A stretch of DNA of 6,260 nucleotides from an uncultured Flavobacteriales bacterium (GTDB taxonomy: Bacteria; Bacteroidota; Bacteroidia; Flavobacteriales; UBA7430): NCBI GenBank assembly GCA_913041775.1, contig CAJWJW010000082.1, positions 1 to 6,260 on the forward strand. Direction: 5' to 3'. A program made the position numbers and the translations under genes. The notes under the pieces were generated by a model. It saw nothing but the letters and a program-made list of their open reading frames with translations, was not told the DNA's origin and ran no database searches. Of this stretch, positions 1 through 5,796 are shown piece after piece (within the stretch, counting starts at the first letter, position 1; each line of letters opens with the position of its first letter).

Positions 1-493
1 AAGTAAAGCACTGTGGCGTTTGTACCGTATAATAATTACTTCGATCTAAAGCTTCGCTAGAGTCTCCCTTAACTTTACGAATAGATTCTACTAAAGGACA
101 AACAGGAATAACTGCTTTTTTCAATTCTGTCTCTTTGTAAATACTCAAAATAAAATCTGGCGAAATAATAGGTCTAACGCCATCGTGTACTGCAATAATA
201 GAATCTTCGGCACAAAGAGCAAGACCCTTTTTAACTGATTGAAAACGACTATTTCCTCCTTCGCATACTGTATGAGAGATATTAAAATTGTGTTTATTAC
301 AAAGTATCCCCCAAGTATGGTGGTGTGATTTCGGTAGCACCACAATAAGCTCTATTGAAGCTTTAGCAGTATAAAATCGCTCTAGTGTATGCATTAAAAT
401 AGGCAAGCCATTCAATTCGATGAATTGTTTGGGTACGCTACTCTTCATTCTTTTCCCTGTACCTCCCGCTACTATAATGGCGTAATATTTCAT
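1..493 (-). CDS. ispD: 2-C-methyl-D-erythritol 4-phosphate cytidylyltransferase (IspD), partial, 3' end outside window
   Basis: IspD joins CTP and 2-C-methyl-D-erythritol 4-phosphate to form CDP-methylerythritol, the third step of the cytosolic MEP isoprenoid pathway. I translated 164 codons from the ATG at 491-493 down to position 2. The reading frame is open to the window edge, so roughly the last quarter of the protein is missing. The N-terminus has the CTP-binding loop (VAGGTGKRM, residues 8-16, followed by PKQF at 21-24), in which R15 and K22 match the two basic residues that are essential in E. coli IspD. HDGVRP at 103-108 carries the metal-binding Asp, and LDR (149-151) followed by TPQ (159-161) matches the substrate-binding Arg region. 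The gene lies 41 bp beyond a strong terminator that ends the queA operon, so it should be transcribed separately, although no convincing -7 box is visible in that short gap. Family assignment is firm. Confidence 0.95.
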   Translation of the reverse strand, partial: MKYYAIIVAGGTGKRMKSSVPKQFIELNGLPILMHTLERFYTAKASIELIVVLPKSHHHTWGILCNKHNFNISHTVCEGGNSRFQSVKKGLALCAEDSIIAVHDGVRPIISPDFILSIYKETELKKAVIPVCPLVESIRKVKGDSSEALDRSNYYTVQTPQCFT

Positions 494-534
494 AATGATG
501 TTTAGTCTAGAGAGCTGCAATATAGTAAAAACAA

Positions 535-570
535 AAAAAGCTAAAAGATGATATCATCTTTTAGCTTTTT
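535..570 (-). terminator. Rho-independent terminator after queA
   Basis: This is a perfect 36-bp palindrome centred between 552 and 553 (core GATGATATCATC). On the minus strand the stem is followed by a run of T broken by one G (about 525-540). It starts 18 bp past the queA stop codon and therefore closes the hemB-queA transcript. Because it is symmetrical it could also stop plus-strand transcription, but no plus-strand gene leads into it. Confidence 0.9.
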
Positions 571-587
571 ATTAAAATTGAGTGATT

Positions 588-1649
588 TTATATAATCAGC
601 ATTGCATCGCCATAAGTAAAGAAGTTGTACTTCTCTTTTATCGCTTCAGCATACGCTTTTTTAAGAAGCTCAAAACCACAAAAAGCAGCAGTGTGCATCA
701 TTAAAGTAGATTGAGGAGTATGAAGGTTAGTGATCATACAGTTTGGTATTTTAAAAGCGTAAGGTGGGAAAATAAATTTATTTGTCCAACCATCAAACGG
801 ATTTAAGGTGTCGTGAGTAGAAACACAACTCTCTACAGCTCTAAGTGTGGTAGTGCCTACAGCGCAAATACGTCTTTTATCTGTTAATGCTTTGTTTACG
901 ACATCACAAGCATCCTGTTTTACAGAAATTTGCTCAGACTCCATTTTATGTTTAGATAAATCCTCTACTTCTACAGGACGAAAAGTACCTAAACCTACAT
1001 GAAGTGTAACCTCAGCAAAGTTAATTCCTTTAATTTCCAAACGCTTAAGTAGGTGTTTGCTAAAATGCATTCCTGCAGTAGGGGCAGCTACAGCACCTTG
1101 TTCTTTAGCGTATACTGTTTGGTATCGTTCATCGTCTTCAGAGTCTGGATTTCTATCGATGTATTTAGGAAGTGGCGTTTCACCAAGTTCCTGTAATTTT
1201 TTTCTAAACTCTTCGTAAGGTCCGTCGAATAAAAAACGCAGTGTTCTACCTCTAGAAGTTGTATTATCGATTACCTCAGCAACCAAAGATTCGTCTTCTC
1301 CGAAATACAGCTTGTTACCGATCCGTATTTTTCTTGCAGGGTCTACCAACACATCCCAAAGACGGTTTTCTTGGTTTAACTCACGCAACAAAAACACCTC
1401 TATTCTAGCACCTGTTTTCTCCTTATTACCATACATCCGTGCAGGAAAAACCTTGGTATTATTCAAGATCATCACATCTTGGTCGTCAAAGTAATTAGTA
1501 AGGTCCTTGAACTGTTTATGTTCAATTTTTCCCGTTTCGCGATGTACCACCATCAATCTAGATTCATCGCGGCTTTGTGCTGGTCTTTTAGCCAACAACT
1601 CCTCCGGCAACACATAGCTGAAGTGTGAAAGTTTCATTTTGGTAATCAT
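588..1649 (-). CDS. queA: S-adenosylmethionine:tRNA ribosyltransferase-isomerase (QueA)
   Basis: QueA transfers and isomerises the ribosyl group of S-adenosylmethionine onto 7-aminomethyl-7-deazaguanine at tRNA position 34, giving epoxyqueuosine, the penultimate step in making queuosine. The whole family pattern is present: LPEELLA and RDESRLMV near the N-terminus (residues 14-34), LNNTKVFPAR (62-71), the AAPTAGMHF block (188-196), HVGLGTFRPVE (217-227), VGTTTLRAVES (264-274), HTPQSTLMM (310-318) and the C-terminal YAEAIKEKYNFFTYGDAM. Length (353 aa) matches the family. Two start codons are possible: ATG at 1649, or ATG at 1637, which gives the usual MKLSHF beginning and 349 aa. The second fits homologues better, and neither has a clear Shine-Dalgarno sequence. 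The gene lies 56 bp after truB, which is functionally related (tRNA modification), and it has a candidate promoter of its own. A strong terminator follows. Confidence 0.97.
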   Translation of the reverse strand: MITKMKLSHFSYVLPEELLAKRPAQSRDESRLMVVHRETGKIEHKQFKDLTNYFDDQDVMILNNTKVFPARMYGNKEKTGARIEVFLLRELNQENRLWDVLVDPARKIRIGNKLYFGEDESLVAEVIDNTTSRGRTLRFLFDGPYEEFRKKLQELGETPLPKYIDRNPDSEDDERYQTVYAKEQGAVAAPTAGMHFSKHLLKRLEIKGINFAEVTLHVGLGTFRPVEVEDLSKHKMESEQISVKQDACDVVNKALTDKRRICAVGTTTLRAVESCVSTHDTLNPFDGWTNKFIFPPYAFKIPNCMITNLHTPQSTLMMHTAAFCGFELLKKAYAEAIKEKYNFFTYGDAMLII

Positions 1650-1672
1650 AGAACGTCTATTTTTAAGGCTCG

Positions 1673-1680
1673 CAAATATA
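1673..1680 (-). promoter_or_regulatory. Candidate Bacteroidota -7 box upstream of queA
   Basis: Read on the minus strand the sequence is TATATTTG, an exact match to the Bacteroidota -7 consensus TAnnTTTG. It sits in the 56-bp truB-queA gap, 23 bp before the ATG at 1649 and 35 bp before the ATG at 1637. No good TTTG-type -33 element is seen at the expected 17-20 bp spacing, so it may be weak or fortuitous. If real, it lets queA be transcribed apart from the hem genes. Confidence 0.4.
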
Positions 1681-1705
1681 TGAAATTAAATATTGTTGTA
1701 ACGAA

Positions 1706-2401
1706 TTATGTCGACTTCATCATTTCTTGAAAGTCTTGTATGTCGATGGCATTTTTTAAATCGTACTCGCCAATTTTTGTTCGCTGCAGTTTACACAACC
1801 ATCCACCGCTATTAAGGGTTTTACCTATATCGAAAGCTAAGGAGCGTATGTAGGTTCCTTTACTACAAGAGACTCTAATCTTCACATAAGGCATGTTTAT
1901 AGATAGCACTTCTATTTCTTTAATGGTAATATTTCTTGGTTTCAAGACTACTTCCTCGCCTTTTCTAGCACTTTCATATAGTTTTTTTCCTCCTACCTTT
2001 ATAGCAGAAAATATTGGAGGATACTGCTCTATGGCACCTAAAAAATTGAGTAATGCTTTTTTTATGAGCATTTCGTTAATATGCTTGGTAGCAAAAAAGT
2101 AATTTTCTGCTGTTTCTCCATCGTAACTTGGGGTAGTTGCCCCTAATTTAATAGTTGCTATGTACTCTTTTTCGGCTGCCTGATAAAGGTCAATTTCTTT
2201 GGTCTTTTTACCAGTACATAAAATCATCATTCCGGTAGCTAAAGGATCTAGAGTTCCTGCATGACCTACTTTTATTTTCTTTACTTGAAGCTCTCTCTTA
2301 ATCAGCCAGCGCACTTTATTTACCAACTGGAAGCTAGTCCAATGCAGCGGTTTATTGAATAATAAAACTTCACCTTCTATAAATTCATAGTCATGTTTCA
2401 T
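1706..2401 (-). CDS. truB: tRNA pseudouridine(55) synthase (TruB), short form
   Basis: TruB isomerises uridine 55 in the T-loop of nearly all elongator tRNAs to pseudouridine. The sequence shows the family hallmarks: FNKPLHWTSF (residues 15-24), the catalytic block GHAGTLDPLATG (46-57) with the nucleophile Asp52, the conserved Tyr80 in EYIATIKLG, the PPIFSAIKVGGKKLYE block, SKGTYIRSLAFDIG (180-193) and LQRTKIGEY near the C-terminus (205-213). At 231 aa it is much shorter than E. coli TruB (314 aa): it ends soon after the catalytic fold and lacks room for the C-terminal PUA-like RNA-binding domain, which is usual in Bacteroidota homologues as I recall them. The start ATG overlaps the stop of the preceding msrC-like gene by 4 bp (ATGA, 2398-2401), which implies translational coupling. 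Confidence 0.97.
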   Translation of the reverse strand: MKHDYEFIEGEVLLFNKPLHWTSFQLVNKVRWLIKRELQVKKIKVGHAGTLDPLATGMMILCTGKKTKEIDLYQAAEKEYIATIKLGATTPSYDGETAENYFFATKHINEMLIKKALLNFLGAIEQYPPIFSAIKVGGKKLYESARKGEEVVLKPRNITIKEIEVLSINMPYVKIRVSCSKGTYIRSLAFDIGKTLNSGGWLCKLQRTKIGEYDLKNAIDIQDFQEMMKST

Positions 2402-2856
2402 ATGATGTATGGCGCTAAAGCTTTACAAATGTTTTCTAATAATACCTGATCTTCATTCTTAAAAGCCGCAATCATATTAGAGTCTATATCTATTTGTCCT
2501 AAAACAACACCTTCTTTTATAATGGGTACAACAATCTCTGACTTCACAAAAATATTACACGAAATATAATTGCTTTCTGCACTTACGTCGTCTACCAAAA
2601 AAGTTTGCTTAGTTTCTGCCGCTTGCCCACAAATTCCGTTCCCAAAAGGGATGGAGGTATGGTCGGTTGGCTCTCCTATATAAGGGCCTAAGTGTAGCAA
2701 TTTTCTTTCTACATCAGCCAAATAAAAACCAGTCCAATTGTAATGATTAAACTTATTGTCTAATAAATCGCACAATAACAGCATTTTGTCTGCTACCGAT
2801 TTCTCAGAACAGATAATTTCCAGGCTTAACTTTTCTATTTCAACGTACTTACTCAC
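2398..2856 (-). CDS. msrC: GAF-domain protein, free methionine-(R)-sulfoxide reductase-like (MsrC/fRMsr family)
   Basis: The 152-residue protein is a single GAF domain that lines up over its whole length with free methionine-R-sulfoxide reductases (E. coli MsrC/YebR), which reduce the free amino acid, not protein-bound methionine sulfoxide. Shared landmarks are NWTGFYL (40-46), LGPYIG (56-61), IPFGNGICG (69-77), CNIFVKSEIVVPI (100-112) and LGQIDIDS (119-126). Of the three family cysteines (E. coli 84, 94, 118, numbering from memory), C76 and C100 are kept with the right 24-residue spacing, but the first position is His66. It may therefore resolve its sulfenic acid differently or have another role. 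The start is GTG (2854-2856), overlapping the hemL stop in GTGA. The next in-frame Met is residue 25, too far in to keep the fold. The 3' end overlaps truB by 4 bp. Family assignment is strong, activity less so. Confidence 0.85.
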   Translation of the reverse strand: MSKYVEIEKLSLEIICSEKSVADKMLLLCDLLDNKFNHYNWTGFYLADVERKLLHLGPYIGEPTDHTSIPFGNGICGQAAETKQTFLVDDVSAESNYISCNIFVKSEIVVPIIKEGVVLGQIDIDSNMIAAFKNEDQVLLENICKALAPYII

Positions 2857-4139
2857 CCTTCAATTTCTTGAATAGATTCGTCTAAAGCTTGAATCGTTTT
2901 ATCGAGCAATTCTTGTGTATGCGTTCGTGCAATAAATAAGGTTTCGAAAGCAGAGGGAGCTAAGTAAATACCTCTCTTTAGCATTCCATGAAACACCTTT
3001 TTAAAGTAATCTGCATCAGCATTACATGCGTCGTCAAAATTAACAACTCCATTACTATTAAAGTGAAAACTAATCATAGAACCCAAGCGATTGATGCACA
3101 CTTTTAAATTGTACTTATCAAACACTTTACGCATCCCTTGTTCTAGATATTCAGTTTTTTCCTCTAGCTCGGCAAAAATACTCGGATTGTCGTTTAACTC
3201 TTTTAAGAGTGTATATCCACAAGACATAGCCAAAGGGTTGCCCGAGAGTGTTCCCGCTTGATAAACGGGACCTAAAGGAGCTACCATATTCATGATTTCT
3301 TCTTTACCACCAAAAGCACCTACAGGCATTCCACCGCCAATAATTTTACCCATACAAACCATGTCTGGTTGTATATTAAAGCGTTTATGAGCTCCGCCAG
3401 CAGAAAGGCGGAAACCAGTCATTACCTCATCAAAAATAAGTACTGCTCCATGAGTATCACAAAGTTTACGTAAGCCTTCTAAAAAGCCTTTTTGAGGAGG
3501 GATACATCCCATATTTCCGGCAACTGGTTCTATTATAATAGCCGCTACTTCGCCTTTGTTAGCATTTAAAACTTCTTCTACTTGTGCTAAATCGTTAAAT
3601 CGAGCTAAAAGGGTGTCTTTAGCTGTTCCTGTAGTTACCCCAGGAGAGTTAGGCACTCCTAAAGTAATAGCACCAGACCCTGCTTTTATCAAAAAAGCAT
3701 CGGCATGACCGTGGTAACAGCCTTCAAATTTTATAAATTTCTCTCTATTGGTATAAGCTCTAGCAACACGAATGGCGCTCATACAAGCTTCGGTACCAGA
3801 ATTTACCATTCTCACCTTATCTACAGCAGGCATCATAGTGCAAATTAACTCTGCAATGTCTGTTTCTAAATCTGTTGGAGCACCAAAAGAGGTGGAGTTA
3901 TCGGCGGCATTTTTTAATGCCTTTAAAACTGGTGGGTGGCAGTGACCTAAAATCATTGGTCCCCATGAACCTATATAATCAATGTATTCTTTTCCTTCAA
4001 CATCTACCATTATAGAACCCTTCGCTTCTTTAAAGAAAACAGGAGTTCCTCCCACAGATGTGAATGCTCTTACAGGCGAATTTACACCCCCTGGAATATA
4101 CAATTGAGCTCTCTCGAAAAGATCTTTACTGGTCTTCAT
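2853..4139 (-). CDS. hemL: Glutamate-1-semialdehyde 2,1-aminomutase (HemL)
   Basis: HemL is a PLP enzyme that moves the amino group of glutamate-1-semialdehyde to give 5-aminolevulinate, the committed precursor of haem and other tetrapyrroles in the C5 pathway. The 428-aa protein has the normal family length and motifs: IPGGVNSPVRAF at the N-terminus (15-26), the gating-loop region around GSGAITLG (154-161), SGTEA (114-118) for the cofactor phosphate, YHGH (142-145), IIEPVAGN (202-209), IFDEVMTGFR (235-244) with Asp237 facing the PLP ring nitrogen, and MGKIIGGGMPVGAFGG (263-278), whose Lys265 should form the Schiff base. GTLSGNP (296-302) follows. It starts with ATG 5 bp after hemB, the next enzyme in the pathway, and its stop overlaps the GTG start of the msrC-like gene. 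No defects are visible. Confidence 0.98.
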   Translation of the reverse strand: MKTSKDLFERAQLYIPGGVNSPVRAFTSVGGTPVFFKEAKGSIMVDVEGKEYIDYIGSWGPMILGHCHPPVLKALKNAADNSTSFGAPTDLETDIAELICTMMPAVDKVRMVNSGTEACMSAIRVARAYTNREKFIKFEGCYHGHADAFLIKAGSGAITLGVPNSPGVTTGTAKDTLLARFNDLAQVEEVLNANKGEVAAIIIEPVAGNMGCIPPQKGFLEGLRKLCDTHGAVLIFDEVMTGFRLSAGGAHKRFNIQPDMVCMGKIIGGGMPVGAFGGKEEIMNMVAPLGPVYQAGTLSGNPLAMSCGYTLLKELNDNPSIFAELEEKTEYLEQGMRKVFDKYNLKVCINRLGSMISFHFNSNGVVNFDDACNADADYFKKVFHGMLKRGIYLAPSAFETLFIARTHTQELLDKTIQALDESIQEIEG

Positions 4140-4144
4140 CTGAT

Positions 4145-5128
4145 TTATTTTTTTAATAATTTAGCAATCTCTTTAGCAAAATAACTAGCTATTAAATTAG
4201 CTCCTGCACGTTTAAATCCTATGATAGATTCTAACATCGCTTCCTCTAAATTTAACCAACCTTTTTCTGCTGCGGCGTGTATCATAGAATACTCTCCCGA
4301 GACTTGGTAAGCGGCTACAGGAACCTCAAATTTATCGTTTACCATACGAACCATGTCTAAATAAGGCATTCCTGGTTTAACCATAATAATATCGGCACCT
4401 TCTTGGATATCTAAAGCACATTCTCTTAAGGCTTCTTCAGAGTTTGCTGGATCCATTTGGTATGTTTTTTTATCGCCAAAACCGGGAGCAGAATCTAAAG
4501 CATCGCGAAAAGGTCCATAAAAACAAGAAGCGTATTTTACAGAATATGCCATAATACCTACATTAGGGAACTCATGTTCTTCAAGGATTTCACGGATAAA
4601 TCCAATCCGGCCGTCCATCATGTCCGAAGGCGCAACCATATCGGCACCAGCTTGAGCATGAGAAAGAGCCATTTCTCCGAGAATTTCTACACTTATATCG
4701 TTTACAATTTCACCATCTTCTACAATACCATCGTGGCCGTTAGAAGAATAAGGATCTAAGGCAACATCAGTCATTACATACATCTCCGGGTAAAATTCTT
4801 TAATCGCACGAATAGCTCTTTGCATTAAGCCGTCGGGGTTTAAAGATTCTGTACCCGTATTATCTTTAAGTTCGTCGGAAACTTTAGCAAACAACAAAAC
4901 ACTACGCAAGCCTAATTCGTAACACTCTTTTACCTCAATTAGTAAAAGGTCTAAGCTAAAACGAAAATAACCAGGCATAGAAGAAATCTCTTCCTTAGAG
5001 TTTTCGCCTTCCATAAAAAATAAAGGAACGATAAAGTCGCTAGCTAGAATTTTATTTTCTTGAACTAAAGATCGAATAGCTGCAGATTTACGCAGTCTTC
5101 GTGGACGAGAATAAGGATGTACAATCAT
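4145..5128 (-). CDS. hemB: Delta-aminolevulinic acid dehydratase / porphobilinogen synthase (HemB), Mg-type
   Basis: HemB condenses two molecules of 5-aminolevulinate into porphobilinogen, using the product of the neighbouring HemL. The 327-aa protein is full length. RPRRLRK at the N-terminus (8-14) is the usual arm motif. The two active-site lysines are K198 in MAYSVKYASCFYGPFR and K251 in MVKPGMPYLD. The metal-site loop reads DVALDPYSSNGHDG (121-134): Asp121, Asp125 and Asp133 stand where zinc-type enzymes have cysteines, so this is the aspartate-rich class that does not use catalytic zinc. The ALRE segment (233-236) carries a Glu matching the allosteric Mg ligand of the E. coli enzyme, by my reading. 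It is the first gene of the compact hemB-hemL-msrC-truB-queA run, with a promoter candidate directly upstream. Starting at the ATG at 5128 leaves the conserved N-terminal arm intact. Confidence 0.98.
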   Translation of the reverse strand: MIVHPYSRPRRLRKSAAIRSLVQENKILASDFIVPLFFMEGENSKEEISSMPGYFRFSLDLLLIEVKECYELGLRSVLLFAKVSDELKDNTGTESLNPDGLMQRAIRAIKEFYPEMYVMTDVALDPYSSNGHDGIVEDGEIVNDISVEILGEMALSHAQAGADMVAPSDMMDGRIGFIREILEEHEFPNVGIMAYSVKYASCFYGPFRDALDSAPGFGDKKTYQMDPANSEEALRECALDIQEGADIIMVKPGMPYLDMVRMVNDKFEVPVAAYQVSGEYSMIHAAAEKGWLNLEEAMLESIIGFKRAGANLIASYFAKEIAKLLKK

Positions 5129-5145
5129 GTGTATGAATTTACTTG

Positions 5146-5176
5146 CAAAAATACATTGAATTACTGAATGTCTAAA
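5146..5176 (-). promoter_or_regulatory. Candidate promoter of the hemB-hemL-msrC-truB-queA operon
   Basis: On the minus strand, TATTTTTG at 5146-5153 matches the Bacteroidota -7 consensus TAnnTTTG exactly. TTTA at 5173-5176, 19 bp further upstream, matches three of four bases of the -33 TTTG element. The predicted start of transcription would leave a 5' leader of only some 10-15 nt before the hemB ATG at 5128. It lies in the 64-bp gap after the upstream gene's stop codon, where an operon promoter is expected. Confidence 0.6.
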
Positions 5177-5192
5177 TTTTAAGGAGCCTGAT

Positions 5193-5648
5193 TTAACTCA
5201 GCGCCATCGCTTTTTGTTTAATCTCGCCTTTTTCTAAAAGAGCTATTACCCGAAAGCAAGCTTTGTGAAAATCATGCACAAGGCTCTCAACCAGAAACAC
5301 ACGCTTTCCATTAAGGACTTCTAAGTGTGTGTGTGTACTCTCTTTTTGAGAGCTGAAGATAATAAAAGCGCCAGTACTACACATATGACTAAGGTTGCAG
5401 CGGAGCTGCTTATAAAGCCAATCGTTCGCCTTTAGCTCTTTATATTCAACTGGGAATAACTCCTCAATAGCAAGGTGAAATCTTTTTTTAGATTGTGCTT
5501 TTACAGCAATCGGTTTATTGTCGAGAAAGGCGCCTAGCGTTTCTATACCCTGACTTACTAAAAGAAAGGTTGGGAAAATAAAACCCGCCTCAAGGAGTTT
5601 TTTACTTTCGTTAAGGAGCCTAAGTTGGATGAATTCTTCGTTTTTCAT
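5193..5648 (-). CDS. Hypothetical protein, possibly HEPN-like (R-x4-H motif)
   Basis: I do not recognise a named family. The 151-aa product is probably cytoplasmic: no signal peptide or membrane segment is seen. It looks largely helical, with amphipathic stretches at about residues 4-20, 27-43 and 56-63, and a long C-terminal helix near 120-145. LYKQLRCNLSHM (78-89) contains R83-x4-H88 at the end of a helix, the shape of the catalytic R-x4-6-H motif of HEPN ribonuclease domains, and an earlier helix reads FLLVSQGIETLGAFLD, as in many HEPN-like proteins where a helix pairs subunits. This is pattern-level evidence only. No partner gene such as an MNT nucleotidyltransferase is adjacent. The ATG at 5646-5648 begins 4 nt after the U-tract of a terminator hairpin, and the next Met is residue 89, so an alternative downstream ATG start would destroy the protein. 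hemB begins 64 bp after the stop. Confidence 0.75.
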   Translation of the reverse strand: MKNEEFIQLRLLNESKKLLEAGFIFPTFLLVSQGIETLGAFLDNKPIAVKAQSKKRFHLAIEELFPVEYKELKANDWLYKQLRCNLSHMCSTGAFIIFSSQKESTHTHLEVLNGKRVFLVESLVHDFHKACFRVIALLEKGEIKQKAMALS

Positions 5649-5652
5649 AGAA

Positions 5653-5680
5653 ATAAAAAAAAGCCTGTATAAAACAGGCT
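5653..5680 (-). terminator. Rho-independent terminator just before the HEPN-like gene
   Basis: On the minus strand a 7-bp perfect stem, AGCCTGT (5674-5680) with ACAGGCT (5662-5668), closes a 5-nt loop and is followed by an uninterrupted run of T (5655-5661), then ATTT. This is a textbook intrinsic terminator. It could end the NifU-family transcript, 117 bp past that stop codon, or act as an attenuator in the leader of the HEPN-like gene, whose ATG follows immediately. Confidence 0.85.
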
Positions 5681-5720
5681 CTTGTACTTAATAGATTATT
5701 TAATGGGGTAACATTAAATG

Positions 5721-5751
5721 AAAATCTACAAATGCTTGCTGTTATTTCAAA
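5721..5751 (-). promoter_or_regulatory. Candidate promoter between the NifU-family gene and the HEPN-like gene
   Basis: On the minus strand, TTTG at 5748-5751 is a perfect -33 element. After a 19-bp spacer, TAGATTTT at 5721-5728 matches TAnnTTTG except for the final base. A transcript from here would begin near 5715 and meet the terminator at 5662-5680 about 35-60 nt later, before the ATG at 5648. It would thus either give a short RNA or depend on read-through. The -33 half overlaps the inverted repeat at 5731-5762. Confidence 0.4.
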
Positions 5752-5762
5752 CAACAAGCATT
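5731..5762 (-). repeat. Imperfect inverted repeat / hairpin downstream of the NifU-family gene
   Basis: AATGCTTG (5731-5738) and CAAGCATT (5755-5762) are perfect complements. After one mismatch, TGTT (5740-5743) pairs with AACA (5750-5753) around a 6-nt loop. Outer arms CTAC (5726-5729) and GTAG (5767-5770) can pair across small unpaired strands. No long U-tract follows on the minus strand, so it is not a classic terminator. It may protect the 3' end of the NifU-family mRNA or be a structured leader element. Confidence 0.5.
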
Positions 5763-5796
5763 AAAAGTAGAACTATTAAAGTTATAAACCTACTGG

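Noticed and set aside
145..345. Minus-strand reading frame of 66 codons
   Set aside because: It lies inside ispD in another frame, and the ispD frame gives clear family motifs here.
1312..1494. Plus-strand reading frame of 60 codons
   Set aside because: Antisense shadow of queA with no recognisable protein features.
1893..2102. Plus-strand reading frame of 69 codons
   Set aside because: Antisense shadow of truB with low-complexity hydrophobic content from AT-rich DNA.
4574..4759. Plus-strand reading frame of 61 codons
   Set aside because: Antisense shadow of hemB with no domain-like pattern.
5325..5336. Six GT dinucleotide repeats inside the HEPN-like gene, a possible phase-variable tract
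   Set aside because: Only 12 bp long. It encodes part of a Thr-His-Thr-His stretch and the frame is intact, so slippage would be rare and there is no sign of switching.
5193..5648. HEPN/MNT toxin-antitoxin pair
   Set aside because: No MNT-type nucleotidyltransferase or other small partner gene is adjacent. The neighbours are an Nfu protein and hemB.
5649..5796. tRNA, riboswitch or CRISPR-like element in the intergenic stretch
   Set aside because: No cloverleaf, known riboswitch core or spaced direct repeats are seen. Only hairpins and promoter-like boxes can be supported.
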